From Sipunculus nudus (Eukaryota > Annelida > Sipuncula > Golfingiida > Sipunculidae): DNA of 64,000 nt. The stretch covers positions 66,444,618 to 66,508,617 of the forward strand of contig CM049317.1 of the NCBI GenBank assembly GCA_026874595.1. The letters run 5' to 3'. This document shows positions 44,553 through 57,139 of the stretch, one piece after another (the first letter of the stretch is position 1; each line of letters starts with the position of its first letter). The notes below the pieces were generated by a model. The model was not told the DNA's origin. It was given only the letters and a program-made list of their open reading frames with translations, and searched no databases. The position numbers and the translations under genes are program-made.

Positions 44553-45175
44553 TTATATATTTATTGTAATACTATGAGTGCAGCATATTGTTACAATGAC
44601 TTTGGGATGACAACACTGATATCCTTTATGGGAGAAGAATCTAGGGAGTACGTTTTTGGGCTTGCTTGATCTCGCATCGATTTTGTCATTTGGGTATTTT
44701 AGACACATGTTGTTATGAAAGCTATTAATTGAAGGAGAAAATAAAAGCAAGGACACAGGCTATTATATAACAGTTAAAGAGTTTACATAATTATTGTAAA
44801 ACATGTTTTTTTGTACAGTAGTGACAACGACTATGTGATGACAACACTGTCACCGTTTGTCGGGCCAGACTGTTTAAGCATGCGTTCAAGCTCGGTTGGT
44901 CTCTCATTGAGATCATTTTGCATTATAGATACGTTCTGTTATGAAAGCTATTGATTGAAAAAAAGAATAACAGTGAGGTCAGAGGCCTTTAAACTACGGT
45001 TAAAGAGTCAGGCCAATATCAGAATAAACCTGGAACTGTCACATGCAGAGTGAACCGAACCTCCGCTTCATGAAACACTGAAACTGATGTGTTCTTCAAT
45101 GGAATAAAGTAAGTAGACGATATGTACTTTGCCTTTCATGTTATGGTTAGTAAAAGGACATATTTAGAGTATATT
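44553..45175 (+). repeat. Two tandem copies of segment Y (donor-bearing duplicated segment)
   Basis: GTTGTTATGAAAGCTATTAA with GATGACAACACTGATATCC (44553-44790) repeats as TGATGACAACACTGTCACC..GTTATGAAAGCTATTGATTG (44815-45175). The second copy continues to GAACTGTCACATGCAGAGTG and AAACTGATGTGTTCTTCAAT and a donor-like AAA/GTAAGTAGACG at 45109. Further copies lie at 54.83-55.2 and 58.33-58.68 kb. Confidence 0.75.
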
Positions 45176-45289
45176 TTTAATAAGTATTTAAGTTTTTTTT
45201 AAAATATTTTAATTTATTAATGTTCTGTTTTAACAAATAAAACAAACAAATAGCAAGGTTATATCAAGATGAGTAAATGACGTTGTTGA

Positions 45290-46600
45290 TGATGAATTTT
45301 CCCCTCTAAGGAAGTTTTTTTTTATATATTTCACAGAGCAATAATTTCTACTTTTGGTCTGTCTTCTAGAACATGTTACTGATTATTAAGTATTGATTCA
45401 CGAGTCCCCTATTAGCATTTACTATTGGCCGGCACCGGCCACTTGTTTTTCTCATATTGTAAGCAGTTTCAGATACTGTAAGTGTCACCAAATATTTTGA
45501 AGACTGACCGTTCTAAGTTTTAACTTAAAACTATTAACTGGCTGCCAGTGGTGCTTGCTCGTCCCGGACCCGGCCAAGACTAGTATCTAATGATTCGGCT
45601 GTTGGGCTACCCGGACCATCTTGTGTATTGGCAAAATAAATATTTTTTTTAATATTTGCTCAAGATATATGAACGACAGCTTCTTCCAATCTAGGACTGC
45701 AGTCAGCAACAATGATTAAGTGACAAATGTTTGATAATGAATGTTCCCCTCCAATTAAGTTTTTTTATATTGATATTTTGCAGAGGAATAACTTCTAGTT
45801 TTGGTCTGTCTTCAAGAATATTGGTTACCGATCATTAACTATTAATTAATTCACGAGTCCCCTATCTGCATAAACTTTTTGCCGGCACTGGCTAGTTGTT
45901 TATTATACTGTAAGCAGTTTCAGATATTGCTACCAAATATTTTGAACACAGTTACTGTTAATGCGATAAATTGTAGCGGCAGTACATCTACTAGTTATAT
46001 TATTATTATTGTCATTAACTTTGAGCTCTTATGTGGCTGCCAGCGATGCTTGTTGGTGCCCGACCCGGCCCAGACTGCTATCCCTATCACATTATTGGAC
46101 TGTTGGGCTTTTATCACCCGGACCAAGTTTGTGTATTGGCAGTTTAAATATTTTTTTTTATATTTGATCAAAATTATGAATGACAGTTTCAGCGAATCAG
46201 GAACACCTGTCAGCGACAATGTGTAAGTGACATGTGTTAAACGATGAATTTCCCCTCCTATATTCTGCAGAGCCACAAATTAAGTTTTTGGTCTGTCTTC
46301 TAGAATATTACTCTTTACTAATTCTCGAATCCCCTGTCAGCACTAACTAGCTGCCGGCACTTACCAGTTGTTTCATGTAAGCAGTTCTAAATGCTGTTAT
46401 CAATAATTTCAATGATGTTACTGTTAGTGCTACAAGTTATAGTTGTAGTAGTACAGTGATATTATTATTATTTTTAACTTACTGATTAGGCTACAAGTGG
46501 TGCTTGATGGTGATGGAGCCAGCCCGCTAGTGCATTATTAGGCTGTTTGGCTATTATTGGTCTGTTATTGGAATGTTAATTTTGCATGTTTGATGTTTTG
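45290..46600. repeat. Three-copy tandem repeat, period ~445-505 bp
   Basis: Starts at GATGAATTTTCCCCTCTAA (45290), GAATGTTCCCCTCCAATTAA (45738) and GATGAATTTCCCCTCC (46240). Each has TTTTGGTCTGTCTTC.AGAA, CGAGTCCCCT.T..GCA, GCCGGCAC.GGC, GTAAGCAGTTTCAGAT and GGC.GCCAG.G.TGCTTG..GG.CC. Copies differ by substitutions and indels; no frame is kept open in all three. Confidence 0.85.
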
Positions 46601-46989
46601 ACATACATATATGGTATCTATTGCTTTATCTTATTATAATCATAGATTTTGATTACTTTATTGTCATGTCATTCCCCCTATTAAATACTATAAATACTAT
46701 CATTCATATATGTTTAGATCGTTATACTGAATAGTCACCCAGTGTGTATGTGCGGTATCCATCTATCACATTTGGAATGTAAGCAGCATAGATATTAATC
46801 AGTTTAAATTCTAAATAATGATGCTAGGATATTAATATTGTACTGGCAGGGGCTATACCAGTCATATATATTATATATTTGCACATTCAAACAAACATAA
46901 GATAAAAATCTCATATCATTAGATTTTGATACATTTCTTACCAAATTATAGAAAATGGGTACAAATTCCCTAAAGAATTTTAGCTGTTA

Positions 46990-48620
46990 AGATAAGTAAT
47001 TAGGCAAAATGTAAAGGTGTAAATATCGGGGATATTGAACACAAATTAGATCAATCAATATCGTACAATATGGTTGTTACTCTCATTGGGGTCCCAGTCT
47101 GTTAAAGAACTTCTTAAAACTTTTAAAATGTTTCACAAAATTTCTGGACTTAGAGGAAATGTTTAAAAAAACTGTTGTCATACCCATGACACTTTATGCT
47201 GCCAAACCATATAATATAGAAAGTTTAGGTTTTAAATGGAGCACTGAACTAGTAAAAAATTAGGGTATATCTGTCCATCCTAATTTTAGAAAAATGAAAA
47301 ACTTTAATTAAAAAAAAATCCAAAGCAAAATTAAAACAATGATTAATGTATGGTCATAAAGATGTCACTGTCGGGGAAAATTATCATTATTAAAGCCCAC
47401 ATCTTATCAAAAGTGATGCATGTACTGCAATTGTTATCAAATCCTTCCTAAGCTTATATACAAGATATTGATTCCTTACTTTGGACATTTATATGGGGTA
47501 AACAAGACAGGAAAAACGAACTACCCTAATTATAGCTGCTTTGTAACACAAACCATTTTATTACTTTTAAAAATGGCTTGCAAATAGACATATTATAATA
47601 CCTGAAAATAGCTTCAGTATGAAGTCTGTTAGCTTTAACTAGACCAAAAATTCTTTGTAAGACACTCACAATGTTAGTCAAAAGATTTTTATATGTGTGT
47701 AAATGTAAAGATACAATGCCAAACTTCACCATTTACAAATCATATGTCAATCAGATATATAACCATAGAAAGACATATTGCTTATGAGAATGGCAACATA
47801 TATATGATGACTCCACGATCTTCCGATTTCTGGTCTAACCACCAAGCTACGACAGATCCCTAGCCCCTCTTTGTATTTGCACACTTTTATAAGAACCAGC
47901 GAAGTGACGTCACGGTAATGACGTCATAGTCTTACCCGCTACAAATGTCGGCACGGCGACTTCGCATGCAGCAGGGAAAACTAATGGCCTTATATGGTGT
48001 GCCGCATATATTTATTAATAGATCAAGGTTGGCACAGAGGGAAGGGAAAGAAAGAATAGAAATACTTTCTTCCCGTAAGGAAAAAAACCATTCTTCCAAC
48101 CATGTATAAGTCAATGAAATCAGCAGGTCTAACCTACCTATATTAAACACTGTGGTCTTCCGAAAATGTCTCCTTTTGAAAAGTCAGCACTATCATTTTC
48201 CCAAATTATCTTCTACAAAACTTATTTGAATCCAACATTTCTATTGACATCAATTACTTATCTATCAACTTTTCTATTACTTTTATTTTTAAAAATCAAA
48301 GTTCAGGATCAGAGGCTATACGCTCTTTAACCTTCCGTGACAAAGATTTGTTACATAATTTAGCATTGTGAACATATGAGTGTCCATTCAGCTATGAAAA
48401 ACTAACTGATTAATAAATAATTATATGCTTATCAAAATACCTTATGAAGGTATAGTTTAAATAGACATAGTGGGAAACAACCAATTTTCACCCTTTCACA
48501 GGTAGACCATACCTAATAGATACTACAAGACAGAACCCAATTCTTCCTATCAATTTTAGCTTTGTCATCTCAGCGAGACACTTCACAATCTAGTCTAGAA
48601 GGATAATTTTGAAAAAAAAG
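46990..48620 (+). pseudogene. Degenerate L1/Tx1-like LINE reverse transcriptase
   Basis: Conceptual pieces in shifting frames follow the order of L1/Tx1-type ORF2 past the catalytic core: LLKTFKMFHKISGLR, FKWSTELVKN, ISVHPNFRKMKN, IKTMINVWS, GGKIIIIKAHILSKVMHVLQ, LLWTFIWGKQDRKNE, NGLQI and YLKIASV. Later, more decayed pieces (SLTFRDKDLLHNLAL, SYEKLTD) may be the C-terminal region. Stops are frequent and the endonuclease part is absent. A SINE-like piece (47.8-48.0 kb) interrupts it. Confidence 0.7.
47805..47990 (-). mobile_element. SINE-like insert: CRE pair, TATA-like box and tRNA-like head
   Basis: Read on the minus strand: two perfect CRE palindromes TGACGTCA (47919-47926 and 47905-47912), a TATAAAAG (47884-47891), then a tRNA-like stretch with box A-like TAGCTTGGTGG (47839-47849) and box B-like GATCGTGGAGTC (47809-47820). 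The box spacing of about 40 bp fits Pol III type 2 promoters. External CRE plus TATA next to a tRNA-like start is an unusual combination. Confidence 0.4.
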
Positions 48621-48689
48621 ACAATGTAATATTTGCATAATCTCTGTTTACGACTTGGGATGTAGTATTGAAAAATAATGTTAATGCCG

Positions 48690-49000
48690 CTGTACGTAAT
48701 CCAGCGTAAAATACATAATCCAGCACTGCTTTTCGGCATTAAATGTGTAATTATTATTTTTCTAAATTCGAAATTTGAAATTCGACAGAGAGGGGGTTTA
48801 AATCCTCCTTGGATAAGAGACGAAAACTATTTAAATACAGAAATAAAAAAATTAAATGAATAAATACTAAAACAAAAACCTTGGTATTGGCAATGATGAT
48901 AATCTTCATGCGGGATCTGAGTTATGTTTGTTTATACATTCGTTTGGAGAGAGAGAGAGAGAGAGAGAGAGAGCACAACACATATGCGCTGAAACAGAGG
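48690..49000. repeat. Duplicated segment with (GA)n, copy 1
   Basis: TCCAGCACTGCTTTTCGGCA..TTAAATGTGTAAT (48719) matches TCTAGCACCGCTTTTTGGTA..TTCAATGTGTATAAT (53677). Both continue to a (GA)n followed by GCACAACACAT (48950-48983 and 53858-53886). Confidence 0.7.
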
Positions 49001-49129
49001 TCTGATAGAAGTTTAATCCATTGCGTTTTTTAAGACTAGCTTGTTGTGCTGTTCTCTCCACAAGCTTTCGAGTGCTCTAGCCCCTTACTTTTAGTGTGGT
49101 ATGCTAAGTCAGATATTTGGATCCTAGCT

Positions 49130-49790
49130 GGATTTCGTGCCAAAATGTATTTTATATGCTAACTTTGTAAATTCTGGGGCACTGATTCAAAATATGTTAA
49201 GTGCCATTTTTTTTCAGCTGGATTTGCAGCCGCTATTTTGAATTAAAAGAGTCCACTAACTTTCGTATATTTTACCTACATCTGAGCTACATCTGCGTTC
49301 CATAGGGGATTATAAGTGGTAGCCACACCCTTTTTTGTAATACCAGGGATTCAATTTTATGCTATTACCATAATTGCTATAGATTGTATTAAGCTGCCAG
49401 ATTTAATTTCAATATGGTCATCATTTTTTTATGTACTTTTTTCCTTTATCTGAACTTGTGAGCATCGTTGTAAATTATAACTGGTAGCACCAGCACTGAT
49501 TGTGATACCAGGGATTTCATCAAACCATTTCAATACTTGCTTCTTATTTGGCTAGACCGACGTAAAGAATATCAGACATTTTAACACATGTTGGCTTATA
49601 TCTGTAATTGTGAGCTATGTAGAAGAATGAATATATTGGGAATAATCATGTTTATGACAACAAGGGTTTCATTTATCCCTATGTTGCGCTTGTATTTAAT
49701 TTTTGATAAGTGTCGTGATGAATTTAACGTTCAGTACTGGTATATCCCATTGAGGCGTATAAGAATGTAGGTATAGAAGACTACGAATAA
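49130..49790. repeat. Diverged tandem repeat, ~180 bp period
   Basis: ATAAGTGGTAGCCACACCC..TAATACCAGGGATTCAAT (about 49310) resembles ATAACTGGTAGCACCAGCAC..TGATACCAGGGATTTCAT (49477). TATCTGAACTTGTGAGC and TATCTGTAATTGTGAGC recur at 49447 and 49599. Strongly decayed. Confidence 0.5.
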
Positions 49791-50159
49791 TGCCATGTTC
49801 ATGATGAAGAAGATTCCAGGGACTGCTTGTCTAACATAAACTCACAGTTAACTTTTGGTTTCAATATGGAACACACTTATAGTTTAATATTTTTAGTTAA
49901 CCAAATTTATAAAAGCCCCAATAAAATATGTAAAATAGTTGCTAAAACACGAGCACTGCGAGATCAATTTACAAAACTCTAAAACAAATAATCCTAAATT
50001 AAGCATTATGTAATAAAATTATTCCTTGATTAAAAGAGAGACTGATGAGACCTAAACTGAATTACAAATAAAGTTATGACAATAACATTTTATATTATTG
50101 AATTATATATTACATATGAAAGGCAGTTTTAAATAATATGTTTTAATGAAACTTTAGAT
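49791..50159. other. AT-rich intergenic DNA
   Basis: Nothing recognised. Confidence 0.5.
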
Positions 50160-51890
50160 GAAGTAAATACTGTCTTTGTTTTTTATGTGTTCCGGAAGTT
50201 TATTCCAAATGGCTGGCTGAGCACTGGTGTAGCCCTGACCCCAATGTTTTTTTTTTCATTGTATTGGGAACCACACGCAGAGTACGTTGACCTGACCTCA
50301 GAACACTGCTGGGTTCATGCGCCATAAATGAACAAGGCAAATACTCGGATGCCTGGCTTTGCAGGCAATTCAGTAACAGAAAGAGATATTTTATATTCAA
50401 TACGCGAAGAAAACGGAAGCCAGTGAAAATCCTTCATCAACGGAGTTACATGATGAAATCTGTGTGTTCCACATATACCACTAAGAATGCACGGTTCTGT
50501 AACTTTTGCAATTTACTGATCAGATAATTTGGGCAGCCATACTATAAAAAATTACAATAGTCTATAATTTATACAAAGGCGTGAATAAGTGCTGCAACTG
50601 TTGGTCTGTCTAGAGACTTCTTTATCTATCTAATTTTATTTAACTGATGGTAACCTATTTTGCACCTATGGTTTACATGGTCCAACATCAACAAGTTTGA
50701 GTCGACAATTACGGCCAGGTTCCTTATTTTATTAACTGACCTTTTCACTGCATTCCCTACTTTTATTTCATTGACATTTACTTTTGCTAGTTGTTGTTTT
50801 TGTCCTTTCAATCAGCATTCGCATGAACAGATTTATTCTCCTGTCTTCCAGATCACTTGACCTAATGTCAAAAGTTGCGTAGATCTATTTCTTTTACTTT
50901 CCTTAATTACATTCTTTGGTGTCAGTGTCTTTTTTTGGATAGTACTATGTGGGCCTAGCTAAATGTTTGATCAGAAATAATGCACCTTCTCTGTGGGGGA
51001 TGTAACAATACACCATCACCTCCCTGGCTGTGAGGATATTGATTGCATGACACGATTAATGGGTGCTAAGGATAGTGAATTTTTAAATTCCCTTCACTTT
51101 ACTTATTTCAAATCAAACATTTTTAGAATCAGTATTAACTTTATTTCCACAATGAATATGGAAATCCCCTCCTATAATCATCTTATGTGGCGGTGTTACT
51201 TTTTGTCCAAAGTACGCACTGAATTCCTCAATAAAAGCATTTAGTGTAGAGGGATGCTTCTTAAAAAAATGTGGTCTATAAACAAATATAACGTGAATTG
51301 TGTCCGTTTTTCTTCTCACAATTCACTCTGTAAACTCAAATGTTTTCATTTGGCCAGCTGATATTGTTTTTGGTTTCATGTTTTGTTTGCAGACAATTCC
51401 CACACCCCCACCTGCTCGTTTGGTTCTCGGAAAGTGGTCAAGAAAGTAACCGCTTGGTGGTGCCTCAACAAATATTGCGCTGTCAATGTCTTTGAACCAG
51501 GTTTCAGTGACCAAACACAAATAATAAACATCACTGATGATTTTATCCACAAAATCGGCTTTTTATTCCTTAGTTATCTTGAATTAACACAGCCTACAGT
51601 CAATGTATTGCTTAAACCAGGAAATGTTTTTACAGGGACTAAATTTGTTACATGTACTCCATTATTTGTTTCATATGGTCTGTACCTGTATTTATCGGCC
51701 ATTATGGTTATTTTTTCATCTTCGAGCAAATTTAAAGACTTCAGTTTTCGATAAATATGTAACGGTACCGGTCCCTTACCAATATTGTGTCCAATATTCT
51801 TGAGAGTTGACGAATTGTAACGTACGGGTGCCATGGTGATTGTAAACACACCCGGTTTCAATCCGATTCCAGGCAAAAAACCCAAAAAAA
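50160..51890 (-). pseudogene. Internally deleted APE-type non-LTR retrotransposon (CR1/L2/jockey-like)
   Basis: On the minus strand from 51.8 kb: an N-terminal piece (MAPVRYNSSTLKNIG..), then an AP-endonuclease domain: LTVGCVNSR, IISDVYYLCLVTETWF, GYFLDHFPRTKRAGGGVGIV and PPHKMIIGGDFHIHCGN. After a deletion that removes most of the reverse transcriptase, its C-terminal part follows at about 50.8-50.16 kb: IRNLAVIVDSNLLMLDHV, CKIGYHQLNKIR, then TPLMKDFHWLPFSSRIEYKI, RSGQRTLRVVPNT and a decayed AxWNKLPEHIKN-like end. Several stops and frameshifts. Confidence 0.88.
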
Positions 51891-53055
51891 CACAGCATAT
51901 TACAAATAACAGTCCACAAATGCAGAAGTAACTGTTCCCTGGTTTTCAGACGTGGCAGTGCTGGAACGGTTACATATTACAGTTATAGATGACATTTCGT
52001 ACGAGGTATCACAAAAAACATACAATTGCTGCCAACACTCGGTAAAATTTGCATATCTTTCATGTTTTCGTATTTACAAATAAACTATAAAATTTATTTT
52101 GATAATTTCAACAAAAGTAAATCACCTGCTATGCATGACAAGTCATCCTGTGACAGGGGAAAGTACTAGTATATTTACCGCGGCATCTACACTAGACAAG
52201 TTTAGCAGTTTGAAGTGAAGAAAAAGAATCAAGCCTAAGGTTCACTTACTCTCAACAGGTTGTCTTTTCCTGTTGAAGAATGCAGCTTCAATAACCTGAC
52301 GTGCAAGTCAGGGTCAAGAGATAATACTATATAGTTAAGACGACCTGAAACAAACGCTGATATGACTTTTACTAGGCGCAACAGTGTACACCTAGTGTAG
52401 TTAAAGGTCTCCATGGGCTAAGAAAACGTCCTTTTTGAAAAATTATGGAGTAAGAAAACTTGCAAATGATTCCTGAAATTTTATGCAAAAAAAAAAATAA
52501 ATAAAAACTCAGTACGAGGTCCTTAAAACAATCAGAGCACAGGCCCAAGTCGCTCACAAGTCCCTATATAAACAAAAGTATTAGCGTCCTTTTTTGAAAT
52601 TTAATATGGCGGTCAAGCCATATTGAACGGCAGTTGCTTTAGTGAAATCCTTGTACCACACACATGGTTGATGCTACCATTTGTTATAGGCTACAGTGCT
52701 CGCAAGTCTAGTTACAGCACCAAATATAAGAAAAACTTGAGGCCAGTTTTAATCTCAAAATTGAGGAGGAAAACGCTTTCGTAAAAGATGTCACATGACA
52801 TGTTTGGAATCTGAACCCCCAAACTGTTACCATTATCCAATAAAATCCGTGTCAGGTTGCGGCTACTTGAGAAACATATTTTTACATCTATAAATCATCC
52901 AAAAAAGGACGCGGGTTATGTTTTCTATCAGGACCATCTATCGGTCTGGAAGGATTTTTCGCACAATAAAAAATAGAACAACAGGGGATTTGGGTTTATA
53001 TTTTCAGAATACCGAAGTTGCTGATCTTATTTATAACAATTCATTTTATCGAACC
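51891..53055. other. Intergenic DNA
   Basis: No gene or known repeat recognised. Confidence 0.45.
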
Positions 53056-53679
53056 AAAACATAATGTCTGGTAGTCCTTAGGTAAGCAAGCTGGAACAGA
53101 GTTAACCCAATATCAATTTAAAGAAGCAGACGGTCGCTTTTGCTGCTTTGGGTTTCTCATTATCGACAAACCCTTGGTGACGAGGTATAAGTGAGTAGGG
53201 CCTTGTTAGTTTGTTTACTGGCGCAGAACAGTTTTTCTTCTGCTTTCACATCTGTATCCATGTGCTTCGATTTCTTAAACTGACACCTAGTGAAGATGTG
53301 TGATACTATTACGAAAATACTGACGATCAGTTGATTAAATGTGTGCAACCGTTTGTGGAGGTAAGTGCTAATTGTTCTCGCAGTTGGTCTTTGTTACTGT
53401 GATTATGGAGTGACATAGAAACATAATGATATATTAGTATTCAATGCCTCAGCTCTTTCATTGCATTGACATGGGCAACCAATCGTGTGTTTGATATTTA
53501 ATGATGAATATTTTAGAATGCCCATCAAATGTTCGAACAAATGTTTTTCTCTCTGAGCAATAACAAATTGTGAGGGAGGGAGGGGCTTAACGTCGCGGCT
53601 CAAGTACAACAGAGAGGACCATACACCGAACTCCCGCATACAGAAATGTAGGGAAAAAAGGAGCAAAACCCAAAATCTA

Positions 53680-53900
53680 GCACCGCTTTTTGGTATTCAA
53701 TGTGTATAATTTTATTTTCCAGATGTTAAAGTTAAAAAAAGAGGCCCCCAACGGCCCCTCTCAATCCACCCCTTGACGAGGATTATTTGAAGAAACTTTG
53801 AGAACAGGAAACCTTGGAGTTCACACCGTTGAACCCAATGGTTTATCCATTCATTGAGAGAGAGAGAGAGAGAGAGCACAACACATGAACTCACAGGAAC
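53680..53900. repeat. Duplicated segment with (GA)n, copy 2
   Basis: The partner of 48690-49000 described there; here within unit 1 and with more GC-rich sequence in the middle. Confidence 0.65.
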
Positions 53901-54059
53901 ATGGAAATGCATATATGTGCATATACATATAAACACACACGTACGCTCCTCTCCAAGACATAATAATATACTATAATGTCTGGGCATTTCGACTTTGCAA
54001 ACACACACGTAGGCGTAGACAATGATCGCACAGACAAATACCTACGCGCAATTTTTATC

Positions 54060-54350
54060 TCCTCAAAAGAGGTTTTATATTTGCCGCCGTTTGTTTGTCT
54101 GTCCGTCTGCTTGTCTGTTAGCAACATTACTGTAAACACGATTAACGAATTTTGATGAAAAAATAAATTAGTATAGCTTGAAAATTACACAAATAACAAA
54201 TGATTAATTTGAAAGGGTGATCCGAATCACCATCTCGATCCAGGAATATTTTGAAGGAAAAATGCAGCATTTCTGGCAATGCCACAAGGGGATAACGAGC
54301 TGCCTTGACGGACGAAGGTCTACTGTCGCTGAGTGCTTTCCTATTTTACC
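54060..54350 (+). repeat. Widespread-type interspersed repeat (CTGTCTGTTAGCAACATTAC ... GCTGAGTGCTTTCCTA)
   Basis: TTGTCTGTCCGTCTGCTTGT, CTGTTAGCAACATTACTG, GGGGATAACGAGCTGCCTTG and TCGCTGAGTGCTTTCCTA. This pair of end motifs is common across invertebrate genomes as one interspersed element type. Partial relatives: 9940-10010 with 10610-10720, and 44274-44430. Confidence 0.6.
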
Positions 54351-54741
54351 AATATAATTCTAACAGTCCCTTTACAAATTTTCTTAGCACAGATGCCTCT
54401 GTGACTGTTTTTCCTAGTGTGTTTGTGTGTATTCATTATGTTAGAAGAAGAAGTCCGTGTTTCATTGACATTTCTTGACGAGTTCTCCCATGGAACAAAT
54501 TAACCGGTTATTAAATTTTTAGATGTTAACCGGACCTATGAGGATCCAGGAGAACATTTTGTATATTTCAGTAACTGGATGATTATATTTTCTCTTATTC
54601 AAATTTGCTGTGTGTCAGTATATCAGTTTAAGTATGTACTTGCTTGGGCACAATTGTAATTGGTTGATTTAAACATCTGCATTCAGAAATGTTACATCTG
54701 TACCCAACATTTGCTTGAGGTGTTCGGTAAAAGCAAAACAG

Positions 54742-54743
<2 letters not shown>

Positions 54744-54800
<57 letters not shown>

Positions 54801-54815
54801 CACACACACACACTC
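54744..54815. repeat. (GA)n then (CA)n compound microsatellite
   Basis: About 25 GA units followed by about 8 CA units, directly before segment Y of unit 1. Confidence 0.97.
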
Positions 54816-55264
54816 ACACAAAATATGCATGTCTCCTTAGAAATTTATAAATATATAGCAAAACTTATAACAATGGTGTCAAGGAGTATGGAATGACAAC
54901 AAAGCATATTTAGTAGGACGAGGCTCTTGGGATCACGAGTTATGGCTCGCTTGGTCTCCCATTGATTTTGTCATTTAGGCATTTTAGATACATGTTGTTA
55001 TGCAAGTTATGGATTAAAAGAAATATAATAGTGGGGACACAGTCCTTTATACTACGGGCATAAATCAGAAAAAATGTCGAGCTGTAACATAGTTAATCGA
55101 CCCTCCGATACATGAAACGTCGAATCTGTGTCCTGCAACTGTTGAAGGTAAGAAGACGATATATACTTTACTAATTATGTTATCGTTAGTAAAAGACATA
55201 TTTAGATTCTATATGATTTATATGTATTTCAATACCTTTTTCATTTCAAAGTATAATGGTAGCA

Positions 55265-55435
55265 AACAGTTAAACCATAACGTACGGACACTGACGGACT
55301 GGAGATATTGCCCGCAATGAGAGGTGCCTTTATTAGGGAGGATATAGCTCTCGCAACCTACTTACAAGGGGCTGCCCGTAAGAGGTCGTAAATAGAAGGT
55401 GTTATTAGTACAGAGGAGCCCTAAAAGAAAGATTA
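55265..55435 (+). mobile_element. pogo-like terminal fragment (type 4)
   Basis: CGTACGGACACTGACGGACT, then CAATGAGAGGTGCCTTTATT and AGGGAGGATATAG, later CCCGTAAGAGGTCGTAAATA. The GAGAGGTG-CCTTTATTAGGGAGG layout resembles pogo/Tigger-type ends. Only one end is seen. Confidence 0.35.
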
Positions 55436-56413
55436 TTATATTTATTTATTTATTCAGTGCATTTGGCTTTAAATTGACTAAAAGAGTTAATGTAAGCTGT
55501 CTCCATTGATTTTCACTGAAAAGGCAACTTTTATTAAATTTTCGAGTGCAACTGAACACCACATGCACCGATTATATATATGCCATTTTGATATTTTAAA
55601 AAATATGCATATATTGTATAATTATTAATAAAACAGTATTACTTAGAAAGATTGTTTATATTCAGTAAGTCTCTATGCTGAATATGTAAGGACGGGTAAA
55701 GACAAGACAAAAGTAGGTTGTTCTCACAAAAATCACGTTTAGGAGTTTCCTCTGTGCTTAAACTGGACTTCCTTCGTCTTAATCTAGCAGTACCACCATG
55801 TTATTACTTTTCTTCCTGATGTGTTCTCCTTTTCGATGACGACCAAGAAAAGTGAAAACGTAGTAAAAAAATGTTTGTTACTTGTCAGCAATATGGTTCA
55901 TACAGGCCTCCATATGGATTAATTTGCACGAAAATACATGGAACTTGATACTGCTGATAAAAGCGATGGCCATGGTTAAGACTCACGTAGCATTTCTTAC
56001 AAATATTGACTCGGCTATTAATTATGTTTTCAAAGAGAAAGCCGAAAGATTTGAATATTTACACATTAAAATTGATAAATAAGTGAACACAAGTCAGTAA
56101 AATTCACATACGTTTACCAAATGCAATAATCCGCAATTCTAAGGCGTCTTTGGTGTTGCGTCAAATCGAAATGTGTCCATGTTTGGTTTCAAACGACATC
56201 TGTGTTCATGTTTACAATTCACAGAGACTGACGTAGGGATATGACATATTCTTTCTTTTAAGATGTCAAGAATATCTACCCTCCGTGTCACGAACGTTTA
56301 CCATCATAAATACTGAAACCATTGAATAATTAGAGAGTCACATGACCAAATGTTAATAGCTAATGATATTACCATTAAACATAAACTTGATTTCCTCGAT
56401 AATTTTTATGAAA

Positions 56414-56414
<1 letters not shown>

Positions 56415-56465
<51 letters not shown>
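56415..56465. repeat. (TA)n microsatellite
   Basis: About 25 TA units in segment Z of unit 1. Confidence 0.97.
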
Positions 56466-56468
<3 letters not shown>

Positions 56469-56995
56469 AAGTAACACCATCTAAATGTTCTACGTGTAAG
56501 TGTTTATGACAAGCAAGTGCAGCGATTCGAATTTAAGATAACTCTTTGCACACGTGACTTTGCTTTGTATGGGCAGAAATGGATATATTAATAGCCATGG
56601 TTCCCTCATGTTCTTCAAATTCATGTCCGATCGTTTGTCTTCAAACAGTATATTTCAGCATACACACCGATAAACAGGAGTATGTATAGGTTCACGGGCC
56701 GTAACATGTCTTGGCATTTACACGATTTTCAGGGTATATTTTCTTTGCCATGGCCGTCTGTAGACAAATTTAAGTATCTGTTTCATGAAAGAAGGAATGA
56801 TTTATTTTTACATCATTAATGCAATATACAAAATTACCGCTGTCTATGTATCACGCAGATATTTGTCCCTTTTTGCATTTTGTGAATGCTTTTATTAAGA
56901 AAAATTCGGTACACGGTTATAACAATATTTACAATAAATTTACCATTTGAAGAAATTTTCTGAGAAACCGATAAGTTTTGTTTGTTCCCATAATG

Positions 56996-56997
<2 letters not shown>

Positions 56998-57054
<57 letters not shown>

Positions 57055-57087
57055 ACCCTACTTGTCGACGTTTTAGGAGAATTGGCC

Positions 57088-57136
<49 letters not shown>
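56998..57136. repeat. Two (TA)n tracts around a conserved 45 bp spacer
   Basis: (TA)n at 56998-57044 and 57091-57136, separated by AGAACCCTACTTGTCGACG and AGGAGAATTGGCCC. The spacer recurs at 60770-60812 (GGAACCTTAATTGTCGATG, AGAAGAATTGGCC), so the arrangement is older than the unit duplication. Confidence 0.93.

Positions 57137-57139
<3 letters not shown>

Noticed and set aside
50993-51803. Plus-strand open frames at 51 kb
   Set aside because: They are shadows of the minus-strand LINE endonuclease region.
55882-56082. Conserved 66-codon plus-strand frame shared with 60256-60456
   Set aside because: Equal length is partly due to compensating indels, neither starts with ATG, similarity is no better than that of the surrounding duplicated DNA, and a different frame reads more protein-like in unit 2.
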